Positions 53,551 through 62,019 are shown, numbered from the stretch's first letter. The stretch is 64,000 nucleotides of DNA from Acidimicrobiales bacterium (GCA_020630195.1 JAHDBV010000014.1:1-64000); one strand, 5' to 3'. The notes: a model not told the origin generated them from the sequence alone. Numbers and translations: made by a program.

Positions 53551-54945
53551 TCATCCCCCGGCGGCGACCCCGAGACGTCGGATGCCCTCGACCAGGATCG
53601 GCTCCGGTCGGTCGAAACACAGACGGAGATGGGTTCCGTATCCATCGGCAACGGAGGCGGATCGTCCACCGGCCACCACGACACCCGTGCGACGGGCCCG
53701 GGTCATCACGGCGTCGGCATTCGCATCACCCACGTCGATCCACAACGAGAGGCCACCGGCCGGACTGATCCAACGCCAGGCCGGGCAGTGCTCGCGGAGC
53801 AGTTCCTCGGCCCGATCCCGACGCTCGCGGAGATGGGCTCGACGGGTGATCCGGAGGTCGGCGTGGTTGGCGAGGATCTCCCGGGCGACGACCTGGGCCG
53901 GCACGGAGGTGCCGAGATCGAACGGCAGTCGGGCCCGCACGAGTCGGTCGACGAGGGCCTCGGGGCCACGGAGCCACCCGACCCGCACCCCGCCCCAGGC
54001 GAGCTTCGACACCGAGCCGACGGACAGCACGGTCGCCCGGGTGCACCGGGCAGCCAGCGGCGCGGGCGCCGAGCCGTCGTGGGCGACGTCGTGGAGGACG
54101 AGGTCCTCGACGACGGTGAGCTCCGCCCGGTCGCAGATCTCGGCGAGCCAACGCAGGGTCGTGTCGTCGGTGATCGATCCGGTCGGGGCGTGCACGGTCG
54201 GTTGGAGGAACGCGAGCCGGGGACGGTGCTCGAGGATCAGATCCCGGAGTACCGCGAGATCGATGACCCCGTCACGTCGGGGCACGGGCAGGCACGTGAG
54301 GCCGAGCGCGGCGGCGAGGTCGACGAACCCGGGATAGGTGGGGTCGTCGACGAGCACCGTCTCGCCCCGCCGGGCCAGGGCCCGGAACGCGAGTGCGATG
54401 GCATCGTGCGCACCCGTGGTGACGAGCACCTGCGACCGCTCGGTGGGCATGGCCACCTCGGTCCAGTGGGCCGCGATCGTGTCCCGCAGCGATGGGATCC
54501 CCGCCGGGGCGTACCCCGTCGCGGGTGAGGCGGCGAGCAGGTCGTCGAGATCGACGGTGAGTGGCGGCAGACCCCGAGCGTCACCGGGCACCGCACCGGC
54601 GAGGTCGATTCCGGCGAAGTCGCCGAGGATCCCGGGCAGCACCGTGGCGGCCTCCTCGGCCCGGGTGAGTGGGGGCGGCCCCACCACACGGGTGCCACTC
54701 CCCTGCCGTGAGGCGAGGAGTTGATCGTCCTTGAGTTGGGCCAGCGCGGCGGTGAGCGTCGAACGGCTGACGGCGAGCGCGGGTGCGAGCGTCCGCTCGG
54801 GCGGCAACAGGGCACCGTCGGCGAGGATCCCCGCGTCGATCGCGTGACGGAACGCATCGGCGAGGCGGCGGTGCACCGAGCCCGGACCGATCGACCAGTT
54901 CCCGAGCGCCGAGGCGACGGCGGTGGTGGTGACCCGTTCCTGCAT
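53551..54945 (-). CDS. MocR/PdxR-type GntR regulator with aminotransferase domain
   Basis: 464-aa fusion of a GntR winged helix (about 17-85, GPGSVHRRLADAFRHAIDAG, LPPERTLAPALAVSRSTL) and an aminotransferase-like domain with PLP Lys314 in SVSKLAWGG and Asp281. Such proteins usually sense PLP or an amino compound. The start ATG follows CAGGCT and six bases. A perfect 9-bp inverted repeat covers the -10 and start region. Confidence 0.9.
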   Translation of the reverse strand: MQERVTTTAVASALGNWSIGPGSVHRRLADAFRHAIDAGILADGALLPPERTLAPALAVSRSTLTAALAQLKDDQLLASRQGSGTRVVGPPPLTRAEEAATVLPGILGDFAGIDLAGAVPGDARGLPPLTVDLDDLLAASPATGYAPAGIPSLRDTIAAHWTEVAMPTERSQVLVTTGAHDAIALAFRALARRGETVLVDDPTYPGFVDLAAALGLTCLPVPRRDGVIDLAVLRDLILEHRPRLAFLQPTVHAPTGSITDDTTLRWLAEICDRAELTVVEDLVLHDVAHDGSAPAPLAARCTRATVLSVGSVSKLAWGGVRVGWLRGPEALVDRLVRARLPFDLGTSVPAQVVAREILANHADLRITRRAHLRERRDRAEELLREHCPAWRWISPAGGLSLWIDVGDANADAVMTRARRTGVVVAGGRSASVADGYGTHLRLCFDRPEPILVEGIRRLGVAAGG

Positions 54946-54946
54946 G

Positions 54947-54975
54947 ACGCGAGCCTGACATCGATTGGCTCGCGT
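54947..54975. promoter_or_regulatory. inverted repeat at MocR promoter
   Basis: ACGCGAGCC-N11-GGCTCGCGT, perfect 9-bp arms. The left arm starts two bases before the MocR gene start codon and overlaps its -10-like CAGGCT. The position fits an autoregulatory operator. Confidence 0.6.
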
Positions 54976-55032
54976 GTCCCAGTCCAATTCGACCCGGGCG
55001 GTCACGACGACAACCGTCGCCGACCGCAGGCC

Positions 55033-55410
55033 TCACCGCACGACGGGTGCGGGCCCCTCCTCGTCGGGCTGCTCCTCGAGCGGGCACACCTCGTAGATCC
55101 AGGCCTCGGCGAGCTCGACACCGTGGCGTCGTGGCGCCACCGCTCGGCGTCGGTACCCGGTCCCCTCGAACCAGTCGAGGTCGTCCCAGCTCTCGGGCAG
55201 CCGGTCGCTCTCGAGCAGCCAGGCGGCGACGGGCGGGCCCTCGGGGTCGAGCGCGATCGCCGGATAGCCGGCGGCGAAACCCCAGCCCGACGGGACGAGA
55301 TGACCGTGGATCACCACCTCGGTCCAGGTGCCGCCGAGATGCTCGAGCTCGTGGGCGTTCTCCCGCCCCGGAGCGAGGGTCCCGTAGACGACGAGGCGAT
55401 GGTCGATCAT
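55033..55410 (-). CDS. gamma-glutamylcyclotransferase-fold protein
   Basis: 125-aa GGCT/AIG2-like protein with the family start VVYGTLAPG and the acidic segment WFEGTGYRRRAV. It may act on gamma-glutamyl amines or be a domain of unknown substrate. ATG overlaps the HAD stop by four bases (55407-55410). Confidence 0.85.
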   Translation of the reverse strand: MIDHRLVVYGTLAPGRENAHELEHLGGTWTEVVIHGHLVPSGWGFAAGYPAIALDPEGPPVAAWLLESDRLPESWDDLDWFEGTGYRRRAVAPRRHGVELAEAWIYEVCPLEEQPDEEGPAPVVR

Positions 55411-56003
55411 GCCAACACACCGTGGGAGACGAGCGCCGAGCGTGCGGCGACGGGGCCGACGACACGCTCGGCGGCGAGCCCGGCCGAACGGGCGCCGTCG
55501 ACGTTGAGCTGGTTGTCATCGAGGAACAGCACCCGATCGGCGGGGACCCCGAGGCGGCGGACCACCTCGTCGAAGATCTCCCGATGCGGCTTCGCCAGTC
55601 CGAGCTCGAACGAGGGGAAGTGGCGATCGAATCCCGCCCCGATTCCCCACGGTTCGAACTGGGCCTCCCAGTGGATCGGGTTCGTGTTCGACAACGTGGC
55701 GGTCAGCACCGGCACCTCGGCCACGAGCTCGAGGGCACCCGGATAGAGCGCGGAGGGCCACGCCGCGAACTCGGCGAGCGCTTCGTTGGGCGTGAGTCCG
55801 AGATCGAACTCGGCGATGAACGCATCGAGGAACTCCTCGGTGGAGCTCGCACCCCGTTCGAAGTCGTGCCCCGCCCCGAGGTCGAGCCACCGGGGCCAGA
55901 ACGTCTCGGGGGTGAAGCCGTGTCGCTCCAGGAACGCGTCGAGCCCTCCCAGCTCGACGATCACCCCGCCGAGATCGAACAACACCACCTCGATGTCGCT
56001 CAC
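55407..56003 (-). CDS. HAD family hydrolase
   Basis: 198-aa HAD phosphatase with motif I DLGGVI (about 10-15), motif II LSNTN, motif III Lys in AKPHREIFDEV and motif IV FLDDNQLNVDGA. A small cap of subclass I lies between motifs I and II. GTG overlaps the MmcQ stop by four bases. Confidence 0.9.
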   Translation of the reverse strand: MSDIEVVLFDLGGVIVELGGLDAFLERHGFTPETFWPRWLDLGAGHDFERGASSTEEFLDAFIAEFDLGLTPNEALAEFAAWPSALYPGALELVAEVPVLTATLSNTNPIHWEAQFEPWGIGAGFDRHFPSFELGLAKPHREIFDEVVRRLGVPADRVLFLDDNQLNVDGARSAGLAAERVVGPVAARSALVSHGVLA

Positions 56004-56398
56004 GACGGGGCCTGCTCCTCGTCGAAGCGGCGCACGAGCGTGGTCGGCGCCACGATCCGGAACGCATCGGCAACGACCTCGAACACCTCGTCCCAGTCGA
56101 CGACGCCCACGTCGAGGCGCATGCCGATCCATCCCCGGTGTCCCACGTAGGGCGGACGGAAGAACCGCTCGGGGTCGGCCTCGATGACCTCGGCCTGCAC
56201 CCCGTCGGGCGCGGCGCACCACAACGCGATGCCGTGGTCGCCGTGGTGGTGGTCCCACACGTGCACGAGCACCTTCTTGTCTCGCACGAAGAACGTCGGG
56301 GTGTGGTGGCTCAGGCGCTCGTTCACCTCGGGGAAGCGGGCACAGAGCGCCCGCATCTCGTCGAGGACCGCGGCGAACCCGGGTGAGGAATCGGCCAT
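56000..56398 (-). CDS. MmcQ/YjbR family protein
   Basis: 132-aa MmcQ/YjbR-fold protein (FPEVNERLSHHTPTFFVRDK, FRPPYVGHRGWIGMRLD). It heads a three-gene coupled operon with the HAD and GGCT genes. The ATG follows CACACT by six bases. Family function unknown; a CyaY-like fold is expected. Confidence 0.85.
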   Translation of the reverse strand: MADSSPGFAAVLDEMRALCARFPEVNERLSHHTPTFFVRDKKVLVHVWDHHHGDHGIALWCAAPDGVQAEVIEADPERFFRPPYVGHRGWIGMRLDVGVVDWDEVFEVVADAFRIVAPTTLVRRFDEEQAPS

Positions 56399-56432
56399 GG
56401 CCGCAGTGTGGCACGCCGCATGGGCGGCGAGG

Positions 56433-56849
56433 TCAGGACCCGGCGGCGGGAGCGGCGACGTCGGAGTAGGTCTTGATGTAGGCGATCACATCGAGGACCT
56501 GATCGTCGCTCAGGTTGTTCGCGGTCATCCGGACGCCGTAGCCGGCGACCACCTCGGCCTGCGGATCCCGGATGGACCGGACGAGGTAGTCGTCATCGGC
56601 GACGACGACCGTCCCGTCGACGAGCTGGCGCTCCGCGCCCACGAGACCGAGCCACGGGGGCCCGAAGCCACCCTGGCCATCGGCGCCGTGGCACGACGCA
56701 CAGCCGGCCGACCGGGCGATCTGCTTGCCACGCACCTCCTGGGGCGAGAGCCCACCGGTGTCGGTCGCGGTTCCGCCACCACAGGCCGCCAAGGCGAGCG
56801 ATGCGACGAGGGCGGCCGGGAGCGCGAGAGAACGGCGCGACGAGATCAC
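56433..56849 (-). CDS. c-type cytochrome lipoprotein
   Basis: 138-aa exported lipoprotein cytochrome with lipobox SLALAAC, heme motif CASCH and an axial Met in VRMTANNLSDDQV. Monoheme class I. I choose GTG at 56849 over a TTG at 56888 because CAGACT stands seven bases before it and it gives a standard signal peptide. Confidence 0.88.
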   Translation of the reverse strand: MISSRRSLALPAALVASLALAACGGGTATDTGGLSPQEVRGKQIARSAGCASCHGADGQGGFGPPWLGLVGAERQLVDGTVVVADDDYLVRSIRDPQAEVVAGYGVRMTANNLSDDQVLDVIAYIKTYSDVAAPAAGS

Positions 56850-56894
56850 GCCGAGCAGTCTGGTCCGGACCGGGGAAAATCGACGCAAGGGTGC

Positions 56895-57455
56895 TCAGAG
56901 CGCGGCGAGCATCGGGGCGACACATGACGCCGTGTCGCCACACACCCGCCGCCCGGTCATCCACCGTTCGAGTTCGGCACGGGGCACGCGATCGACCTCG
57001 ACGACCTCACCGTCGTTGCAGACCGGCACCGCATCGGTGCGCACGACGAACGCCCGCCCGACGAGCGAGCCGTGGTCGTCGGTGAAGTCGACCTCACCGA
57101 GCGGCTCGAGTTCGCCATCCTCGACATGGAGGCCGGCTTCCTCCGCGAGCTCCCGCCGGGCCGACTCGCGCCACGTCTCGCCGACGTCGCACACCCCACC
57201 GAACGCGAGGTCCCACCAACCCGGGGCCACGTCCTTCCACTCGGCCCGCCGGTGCACCCACACCTCGTCGTCGGGGGTGAGCACCACGACATAGGTGCAG
57301 CGGTGGCGGAGCCGACCGGCCCGCATCTCGGCACGGGTCACCACCCGGACGACCTCGCCGTCGGCGTCGACCTCCTCCACCAGCTCGGCGGCCCGGGCCT
57401 CGGCCAGCGCGGCGGTGTCGAGGTGGTCGGTCGGTGTCTGGGCGGGGTCGTGCAC
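56895..57455 (-). CDS. NUDIX hydrolase
   Basis: 186-aa NUDIX protein with the Nudix box GGVCDVGETWRESARREL followed by AEEAGL, metal-binding Glu residues intact. The N-terminal 45 residues precede the core. The GTG start and the start of the divergent FAD oxidase gene are only 20 bp apart. Confidence 0.9.
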   Translation of the reverse strand: MHDPAQTPTDHLDTAALAEARAAELVEEVDADGEVVRVVTRAEMRAGRLRHRCTYVVVLTPDDEVWVHRRAEWKDVAPGWWDLAFGGVCDVGETWRESARRELAEEAGLHVEDGELEPLGEVDFTDDHGSLVGRAFVVRTDAVPVCNDGEVVEVDRVPRAELERWMTGRRVCGDTASCVAPMLAAL

Positions 57456-57475
57456 AGCTGCAAGACTGCCAGCCC
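57456..57475. promoter_or_regulatory. overlapping divergent leaderless promoters
   Basis: AAGACT (57462-57467) reads towards the plus-strand ATG at 57476 and CAGTCT (57468-57463) towards the minus-strand GTG at 57455. The two hexamers share five base pairs, with 8 and 7 bases to the respective start codons. Confidence 0.5.
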
Positions 57476-58789
57476 ATGACCGGCATCGACGCCATCTCCA
57501 CCGCCCGGAAGACCTGGAAGAACTGGGCCGGCAACCAGTGGGCGGTGCCGGAGAACTGGGTCCGCCCCACCAACGAGGACGAACTCGTCGACGCGGTGCG
57601 CCTCGGGAACGCCACGGGCCGGGTCGTCAAGATCGTCGGCGGCGGCCACAGCTTCACCGACATCGCCTGCACGAACGGCGTGTTGATCAGCCTCGACGAC
57701 TACACCGAGATCGTGGCGGTGAACGGCCACGACGTGACGGTGCAGGCCGGCGTCCGCATCGGGGCCCTGTCGAGCGCACTCGAAGCCCACGGGCTCGCAC
57801 TGCCGAACCTGGGTGACATCGACGTCCAGTCGATCGCCGGGGCGATCTCGACCGGCACCCACGGCACCGGACTCGGATTCAACTGCATCTCGGCGGCCGT
57901 GGTCGGGCTGCGTCTCGTGCTCGCCGACGGCTCGGTCTTGGCCTGCTCGGAGACCGAACGCCCCGAGGTGCTGCACCAGGCCCGGGTCGGCCTCGGCGCC
58001 CTCGGCCTCATCAGCGAGGTCACGGTGCGGTGCGAACCGCACTTCAACCTCCACGCGGTGGAGAAGGCCACCTCGGTGCAGAAGCTGATGGGTCGCCTCG
58101 ACGGGCTGATCCGGGACAACGAGCACTTCGAGTTCTACTGGCTGCCATACACCGAGGCCGTGCTCACGAAGTCGAACAACCGCACCGACGCCGCGCCCAC
58201 GGGCGGCGAGGGCAAGCGCCGGCTCGAGCAGGAGCTGCTCGAGAACATCGGGTTCGGTGCGGTCAACATGCTCGGCCGCAAGGCACCGTCGCTGATCCCG
58301 AAGCTCGCCACGGCGTTGCCGGGCTCCGGCGTCACCGAGTACGTGACCCGTTCACACGACGTCTTCACGAGCCCCCGCCGGGTCCGGTTCCTCGAATCCG
58401 AATACGCCGTCCCCCTCGACGCGTTCGGTGAGGTCTTCGACCGCCTGCGTGCGCTGGTCGACACGTTGCCGGCTCCGGTCAGCTTTCCGGTGGAGTGCCG
58501 CTTCCTCGGTGGAGACGACATCCCACTGTCGATGGCGTCGGGCCGGGACTCCGCGTTCATCGCCATCCACACCGCGGTGGGCATGCCACACGAGGCCTAC
58601 ATGGCCTCGTTCGAGCAGATCGTCGACGACGTCGGCGGCCGCCCCCACTGGGGCAAGCTCCACCGCAAGACCGAGACCGAACTCGTCGACCTGTACCCGG
58701 GCTTCGACGACTTCCGGGATCTGCGCGACGAGCTCGACCCCGACCGTCGCTGGCAGAACCCCTACCTCGCCCGCGTCCTCGGCGACTGA
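57476..58789 (+). CDS. FAD-linked oxidase of the aldonolactone oxidase type
   Basis: 437-aa oxidase with an N-terminal FAD_binding_4 domain (His58 in GGGHSFTD, the position of covalent FAD in several relatives) and a C-terminal ALO domain ending in HWGKLH. It resembles L-gulono-/D-arabinono-1,4-lactone oxidases and xylitol oxidases. No signal peptide. Confidence 0.9.
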   Translation: MTGIDAISTARKTWKNWAGNQWAVPENWVRPTNEDELVDAVRLGNATGRVVKIVGGGHSFTDIACTNGVLISLDDYTEIVAVNGHDVTVQAGVRIGALSSALEAHGLALPNLGDIDVQSIAGAISTGTHGTGLGFNCISAAVVGLRLVLADGSVLACSETERPEVLHQARVGLGALGLISEVTVRCEPHFNLHAVEKATSVQKLMGRLDGLIRDNEHFEFYWLPYTEAVLTKSNNRTDAAPTGGEGKRRLEQELLENIGFGAVNMLGRKAPSLIPKLATALPGSGVTEYVTRSHDVFTSPRRVRFLESEYAVPLDAFGEVFDRLRALVDTLPAPVSFPVECRFLGGDDIPLSMASGRDSAFIAIHTAVGMPHEAYMASFEQIVDDVGGRPHWGKLHRKTETELVDLYPGFDDFRDLRDELDPDRRWQNPYLARVLGD

Positions 58790-58875
58790 CGTTCGACCGG
58801 CATCGCCCGCCGAGCCGCCGGCTGCTCCTCGACGAGGCGGCCGATGAGCGGTACGCCGGTTCGACGCCCGCCCGG

Positions 58876-60117
58876 TCAGGCCAGTGCGTCGCGGATCTCG
58901 TCGGCCGACGCAGCGGAGGTGAGGAACTGCCGTCCCTTGATCGCGTGGCGGGGACGATTGACCGCGAGCAGGCCACAGGGTGCCCCGCCCTCGTCGAGGT
59001 AGAGCTGCGCGAACCTGCCCTCGGCCGGATCGCCGTGGATGATCTCGCGACCGCGCCCGGCGATGCCGGCGAACTGGATCTTCCAGTCGTACTGGTCCGA
59101 CCAGAACCACGGCACCGGATCGAACGGATCGATCGGCTCCCCGGCGAGGTCGGCCAGGATCCGACGCCCGGCGTAGCCACCCTGGTCGACACCGTTGTCC
59201 CACTGCTCCACCCGCATCGGGCGGCCGTAGCGGGGGTGGTCCCAGTTGGCCACGTCGCCCGCGACGACCACACCGGGCGCGGCGAGGCAGGTGGCGTCGG
59301 CTCGCACGCCGTTGTCGATCTCCAATCCGGATCCACCGAGCCACTCGGTGTTCGGGATCGCGCCGATGCCGACCACGACCGTGCGGGCTTCGACGGTCGA
59401 GCCGTCGGCGAGCCGGACGCCACGGACGTGTTGGTGGTCGCCGTGGTCGTCGATCTCGAACCCGTCGACACCGACCCCGAGGCGCACCTCGACACCTTCG
59501 ACTCGATGTCGCTCGGCGATCATCATGCCGGCCTCCGCGTCGAGCACGCGGGTGAGCGGCGCCTCGGCCGCTTCGATCATCGTGACGTCGTGCCCGGCCG
59601 ACCGGAACGTCGCCGCCACCTCGCCACCGATGAATCCCGCACCGATCACGGCGATCGGGCCGCCTCGGTCGGCCACCGCCGCACGGAGCCGGTCGGCGTC
59701 GGCCTTCGACCGCACGACGTGCACGTCGCTCAGACCGTCGGTGTCGGGAAGACGACGGGCGCGAGCGCCCGTCGCGATGACGAGGCCGTCGAAGCCGACC
59801 TCGTCGGGACCGTCGTCCATCGACAGGGTCCGCACGGTGCGGGCCTCGAGATCGAGCCCGACCGCGTCGGTCCCGAGACGCCATTCGACCCCGAGGGCGT
59901 CGGGATCCTTCGAGGGCCGCAGGAGCAGCTTCTCGGCGTCCCAGTCACCACCGAGATACTGCTTCGACAGTGGCGGCCGGTCGTAGGGGTGGTCGGCCTC
60001 GTCCCCGATGAGGACGATCTCGGCATCGGCACCGCTGCGCCGGATGGCCTGGGCGGCGTGCACCCCGGCCAGGGACGCGCCGACGATGACGATCCGCGGC
60101 GCCCCGTTGTCGGACAC
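58876..60117 (-). CDS. ferredoxin reductase-like FAD/NAD(P) oxidoreductase
   Basis: 413-aa flavoprotein with two dinucleotide folds (VIVGASLAGVHAAQAIRRSG; VIGAGFIGGEVAAT) and a C-terminal reductase domain. It resembles the NADH-dependent reductases that feed ferredoxins of cytochrome P450 or Rieske oxygenases. GTG start two bases after the ferredoxin stop. Confidence 0.92.
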   Translation of the reverse strand: MSDNGAPRIVIVGASLAGVHAAQAIRRSGADAEIVLIGDEADHPYDRPPLSKQYLGGDWDAEKLLLRPSKDPDALGVEWRLGTDAVGLDLEARTVRTLSMDDGPDEVGFDGLVIATGARARRLPDTDGLSDVHVVRSKADADRLRAAVADRGGPIAVIGAGFIGGEVAATFRSAGHDVTMIEAAEAPLTRVLDAEAGMMIAERHRVEGVEVRLGVGVDGFEIDDHGDHQHVRGVRLADGSTVEARTVVVGIGAIPNTEWLGGSGLEIDNGVRADATCLAAPGVVVAGDVANWDHPRYGRPMRVEQWDNGVDQGGYAGRRILADLAGEPIDPFDPVPWFWSDQYDWKIQFAGIAGRGREIIHGDPAEGRFAQLYLDEGGAPCGLLAVNRPRHAIKGRQFLTSAASADEIRDALA

Positions 60118-60119
60118 GG

Positions 60120-60311
60120 TCAGCCCTCGAGCGTGATGGCCTGCTTGGGGCACCGATCGGCGGCGTCACGCACCTTGTCGTGCAGACCCTCCGCCGGGTT
60201 CTCGTCGAGGACGTACAGGAAGTCGTCGTCCCGCACCTCGAACACCTCGGGGGCGATCTCCATGCACACGGCGTTGGATTCACACAGATCGAAATCGACG
60301 ACGACCTTCAT
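60120..60311 (-). CDS. 3Fe-4S-type ferredoxin
   Basis: 63-aa ferredoxin with three Cys, C10-x5-C16 and C54P, the pattern of a [3Fe-4S] ferredoxin in which the middle Cys is missing. GAGGAG is six bases before the ATG. It forms a two-gene unit with the reductase; no P450 or oxygenase gene is in the window. Confidence 0.92.
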   Translation of the reverse strand: MKVVVDFDLCESNAVCMEIAPEVFEVRDDDFLYVLDENPAEGLHDKVRDAADRCPKQAITLEG

Positions 60312-60323
60312 GGTCAGCTCCTC

Positions 60324-60353
60324 ACATCGGGGGTTCGAACGCAGGCCCGATGT
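60324..60353. promoter_or_regulatory. inverted repeat upstream of ferredoxin operon
   Basis: ACATCGGG-N14-CCCGATGT lies immediately upstream of the ferredoxin ribosome binding site, in the 122-bp gap before the SDR gene. Perfect 8-bp arms suit a TetR-like operator or a leader hairpin. The rest of the gap shows no other signal I can support. Confidence 0.45.
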
Positions 60354-60433
60354 TGCCATGAGCATGCCGCACTCCGCTGCCGACTCCCGAATCGCCGACG
60401 TCGGGACACCCCACCCGCGATGACCGACCGATG

Positions 60434-61189
60434 TCAGTAGCGGGTGTAGCCGCCGTCGATCACGATCTCGTCGCCGGTGTGCCAGGGGTTGGACGGGTCG
60501 CAGAGCCACGCACCGGCGGCGGCGAAGTCGGCCGGCACACCCCAGCGGCGTACGGGGGTCCGCTTCGTCGTCGCGTCGAGGAACTTGTCGTACTGGCGGG
60601 CACCTTCGGTCATCTCGGTCTCGACCCACCCGGGGATGATCGAGTTGGCCCGGATGCCGTAGCGGGCGAACTCGACGGCCAACCCACGCATCATCGCGAG
60701 CATGCCCGCCTTGGAGTGGGCGTAGGGCTGCGCCCCGGGTGCCCCGTGGATCGCGGAGGTGGACGACGTGCCGACGAGCGCACCACCCTCACCCCGTTCG
60801 ACCATGTGGCGGGCGGCCGCCCGCAGCGTCAGGAACGCGCCATCGGTGTTGATCGCCTGGACCCGGCGCCACGTCTCGAGGGTCTGTTCGAGGAAGGGGG
60901 CGCCCCCGGACACACCGGCGTTGGCCACCGCCGCGTCGACCTTGCCGAGCTCGTCGAGGATCGCGGCGAAACTCGTCTCCACCTGCTCCTCGTCCGACAC
61001 GTCGACCCGTTGGGCCATCACCCGATGGCCATGGGCCCGGAGCCGTTCGGACGCGGCCGCCAGCTTCGTGTCGTTCGTCCCCCAGATCGCCACATCGGCA
61101 CCGGCCGCTGCACAGCCCTCGGCGATGCCGAGGCCGATGCCGCCGTTGCCACCCGTCACGAGCACCACACGTCCACTGAGATCGGTCAT
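60434..61189 (-). CDS. SDR family oxidoreductase
   Basis: 251-aa classical SDR: TGGNGGIG, NAGVS, Ser in GTSSTSAI, Tyr-x3-Lys in YAHSKAGML, and the closing IVIDGGYTRY. FabG/gluconate dehydrogenase-like. The ATG follows CAGCAT by six bases. Confidence 0.9.
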   Translation of the reverse strand: MTDLSGRVVLVTGGNGGIGLGIAEGCAAAGADVAIWGTNDTKLAAASERLRAHGHRVMAQRVDVSDEEQVETSFAAILDELGKVDAAVANAGVSGGAPFLEQTLETWRRVQAINTDGAFLTLRAAARHMVERGEGGALVGTSSTSAIHGAPGAQPYAHSKAGMLAMMRGLAVEFARYGIRANSIIPGWVETEMTEGARQYDKFLDATTKRTPVRRWGVPADFAAAGAWLCDPSNPWHTGDEIVIDGGYTRY

Positions 61190-61270
61190 GGCCCGATGCT
61201 GGTGCGCGACACCGGCGGGCGCCAACCGGCGCCCGCCGGTGACGGGGGTGTTGGGAGATCGAGGGGTGGG

Positions 61271-61933
61271 TCAGAGCTCGGCGCGGGCGAGCTCCACCAC
61301 CTCGTCGGCGTCGAAGAAACCGGACCAGCCGGCGATCGGGTTGCCGTTGCGATCGACGAGGATCGCCGTGGGCTGGCCCCGGACGCCGTAGTAGGCCCAG
61401 GTCTCGAAGCTCTCGTCCCAGATCATCGGGAACGAGGCGACACCGGTCCGATCGACGAAGCCCTGGGCCTGGCCGAAGTCGTCCTGAGCCCCCATGCCGA
61501 CGACGGTGACCACATCTGCGTTGTCTCGAGCGAACTGCTCGACCTCGGGCGCTTCGGCCCGACAGGTGGGTCAATGCGGGGCGAAGAACCAGAGGAGCAC
61601 GGCCTTGTCGCCACCGGCGAGGGCCTCTCCGAGGTTCACCTCGGCGCCGTTGTAGATGTCGAGGACGTCCACGTCGGGGAAGAGGTGTGGCTCGGGTGCG
61701 GCGCCCTCGGTCGTGGTCGAGTCGGCCTCGGTGGTGCCGGCGGCGGCCTCGGTCGACTCGGTGGAGGTGGCGTCGGCCTCGGTGGTCTCGGCGGCGGCGG
61801 TGGTGGCGGTCGTTCCGAGCGTCGCGCCGGTGGCGGCGCGCTCCTCGGGGTCGACGCCACCGCCACATGCGGCGAGCGCGAGGCTCGAGGCCAGCAGGAG
61901 CGCGGCGGTGCGCGCAGGCGTGCGGGGGTGCAT
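61271..61933 (-). CDS. secreted thiol oxidoreductase (MPT53/DsbE-like), probable selenoprotein
   Basis: 220 codons including an in-frame TGA at codon 121 (61571-61573). The protein is a lipoprotein (lipobox LALAAC, Cys23) with a Thr/Ala/Glu-rich linker (about 38-80) and a thioredoxin-fold domain. The active-site region reads LLWFFAPH-TGA-PTCRAEAPEV, where mycobacterial MPT53/DsbE/DsbF have APWCPxC. The frame stays open through the rest of the fold (VGMGAQDDFGQAQGFVD, WAYYGVRGQPTAILVD with the cis-Pro) to the stop at 61271. A hairpin directly 3' of TGA is SECIS-like. Reading TGA as selenocysteine gives a UxxC enzyme. An in-frame TTG at 61945 is an alternative start. A disabled CxxC gene is the competing explanation. 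Confidence 0.82.
61542..61567 (-). promoter_or_regulatory. SECIS-like hairpin following in-frame TGA
   Basis: On the mRNA, three bases after UGA, the sequence folds as ACCU-(GU bulge)-CGGGC-loop CGAAGC-GCCCG-AGGU: a 4-bp lower stem, a 5' bulge containing U, a 5-bp upper stem and a 6-nt apical loop with G second. Bulged U and loop G are recognised features of bacterial SECIS elements. The loop starts 15 nt after UGA, near the short end of the usual distance as I recall it. Confidence 0.65.
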
Positions 61934-62019
61934 GACCTCACTCAACCGGTGAGGTCGGGGCCCGATTCCGCGGACGGCCGAAGATTTCTCCGACGTTCAG
62001 CTCCCGCTCGGGGGAACGG

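Noticed and set aside
61271-61945. Two separate genes (61571-61945 and 61271-61513)
   Set aside because: Both are in the same frame, separated only by the TGA at the redox-active position; the second lacks the N-terminal half of the thioredoxin fold. One Sec-containing gene explains both.
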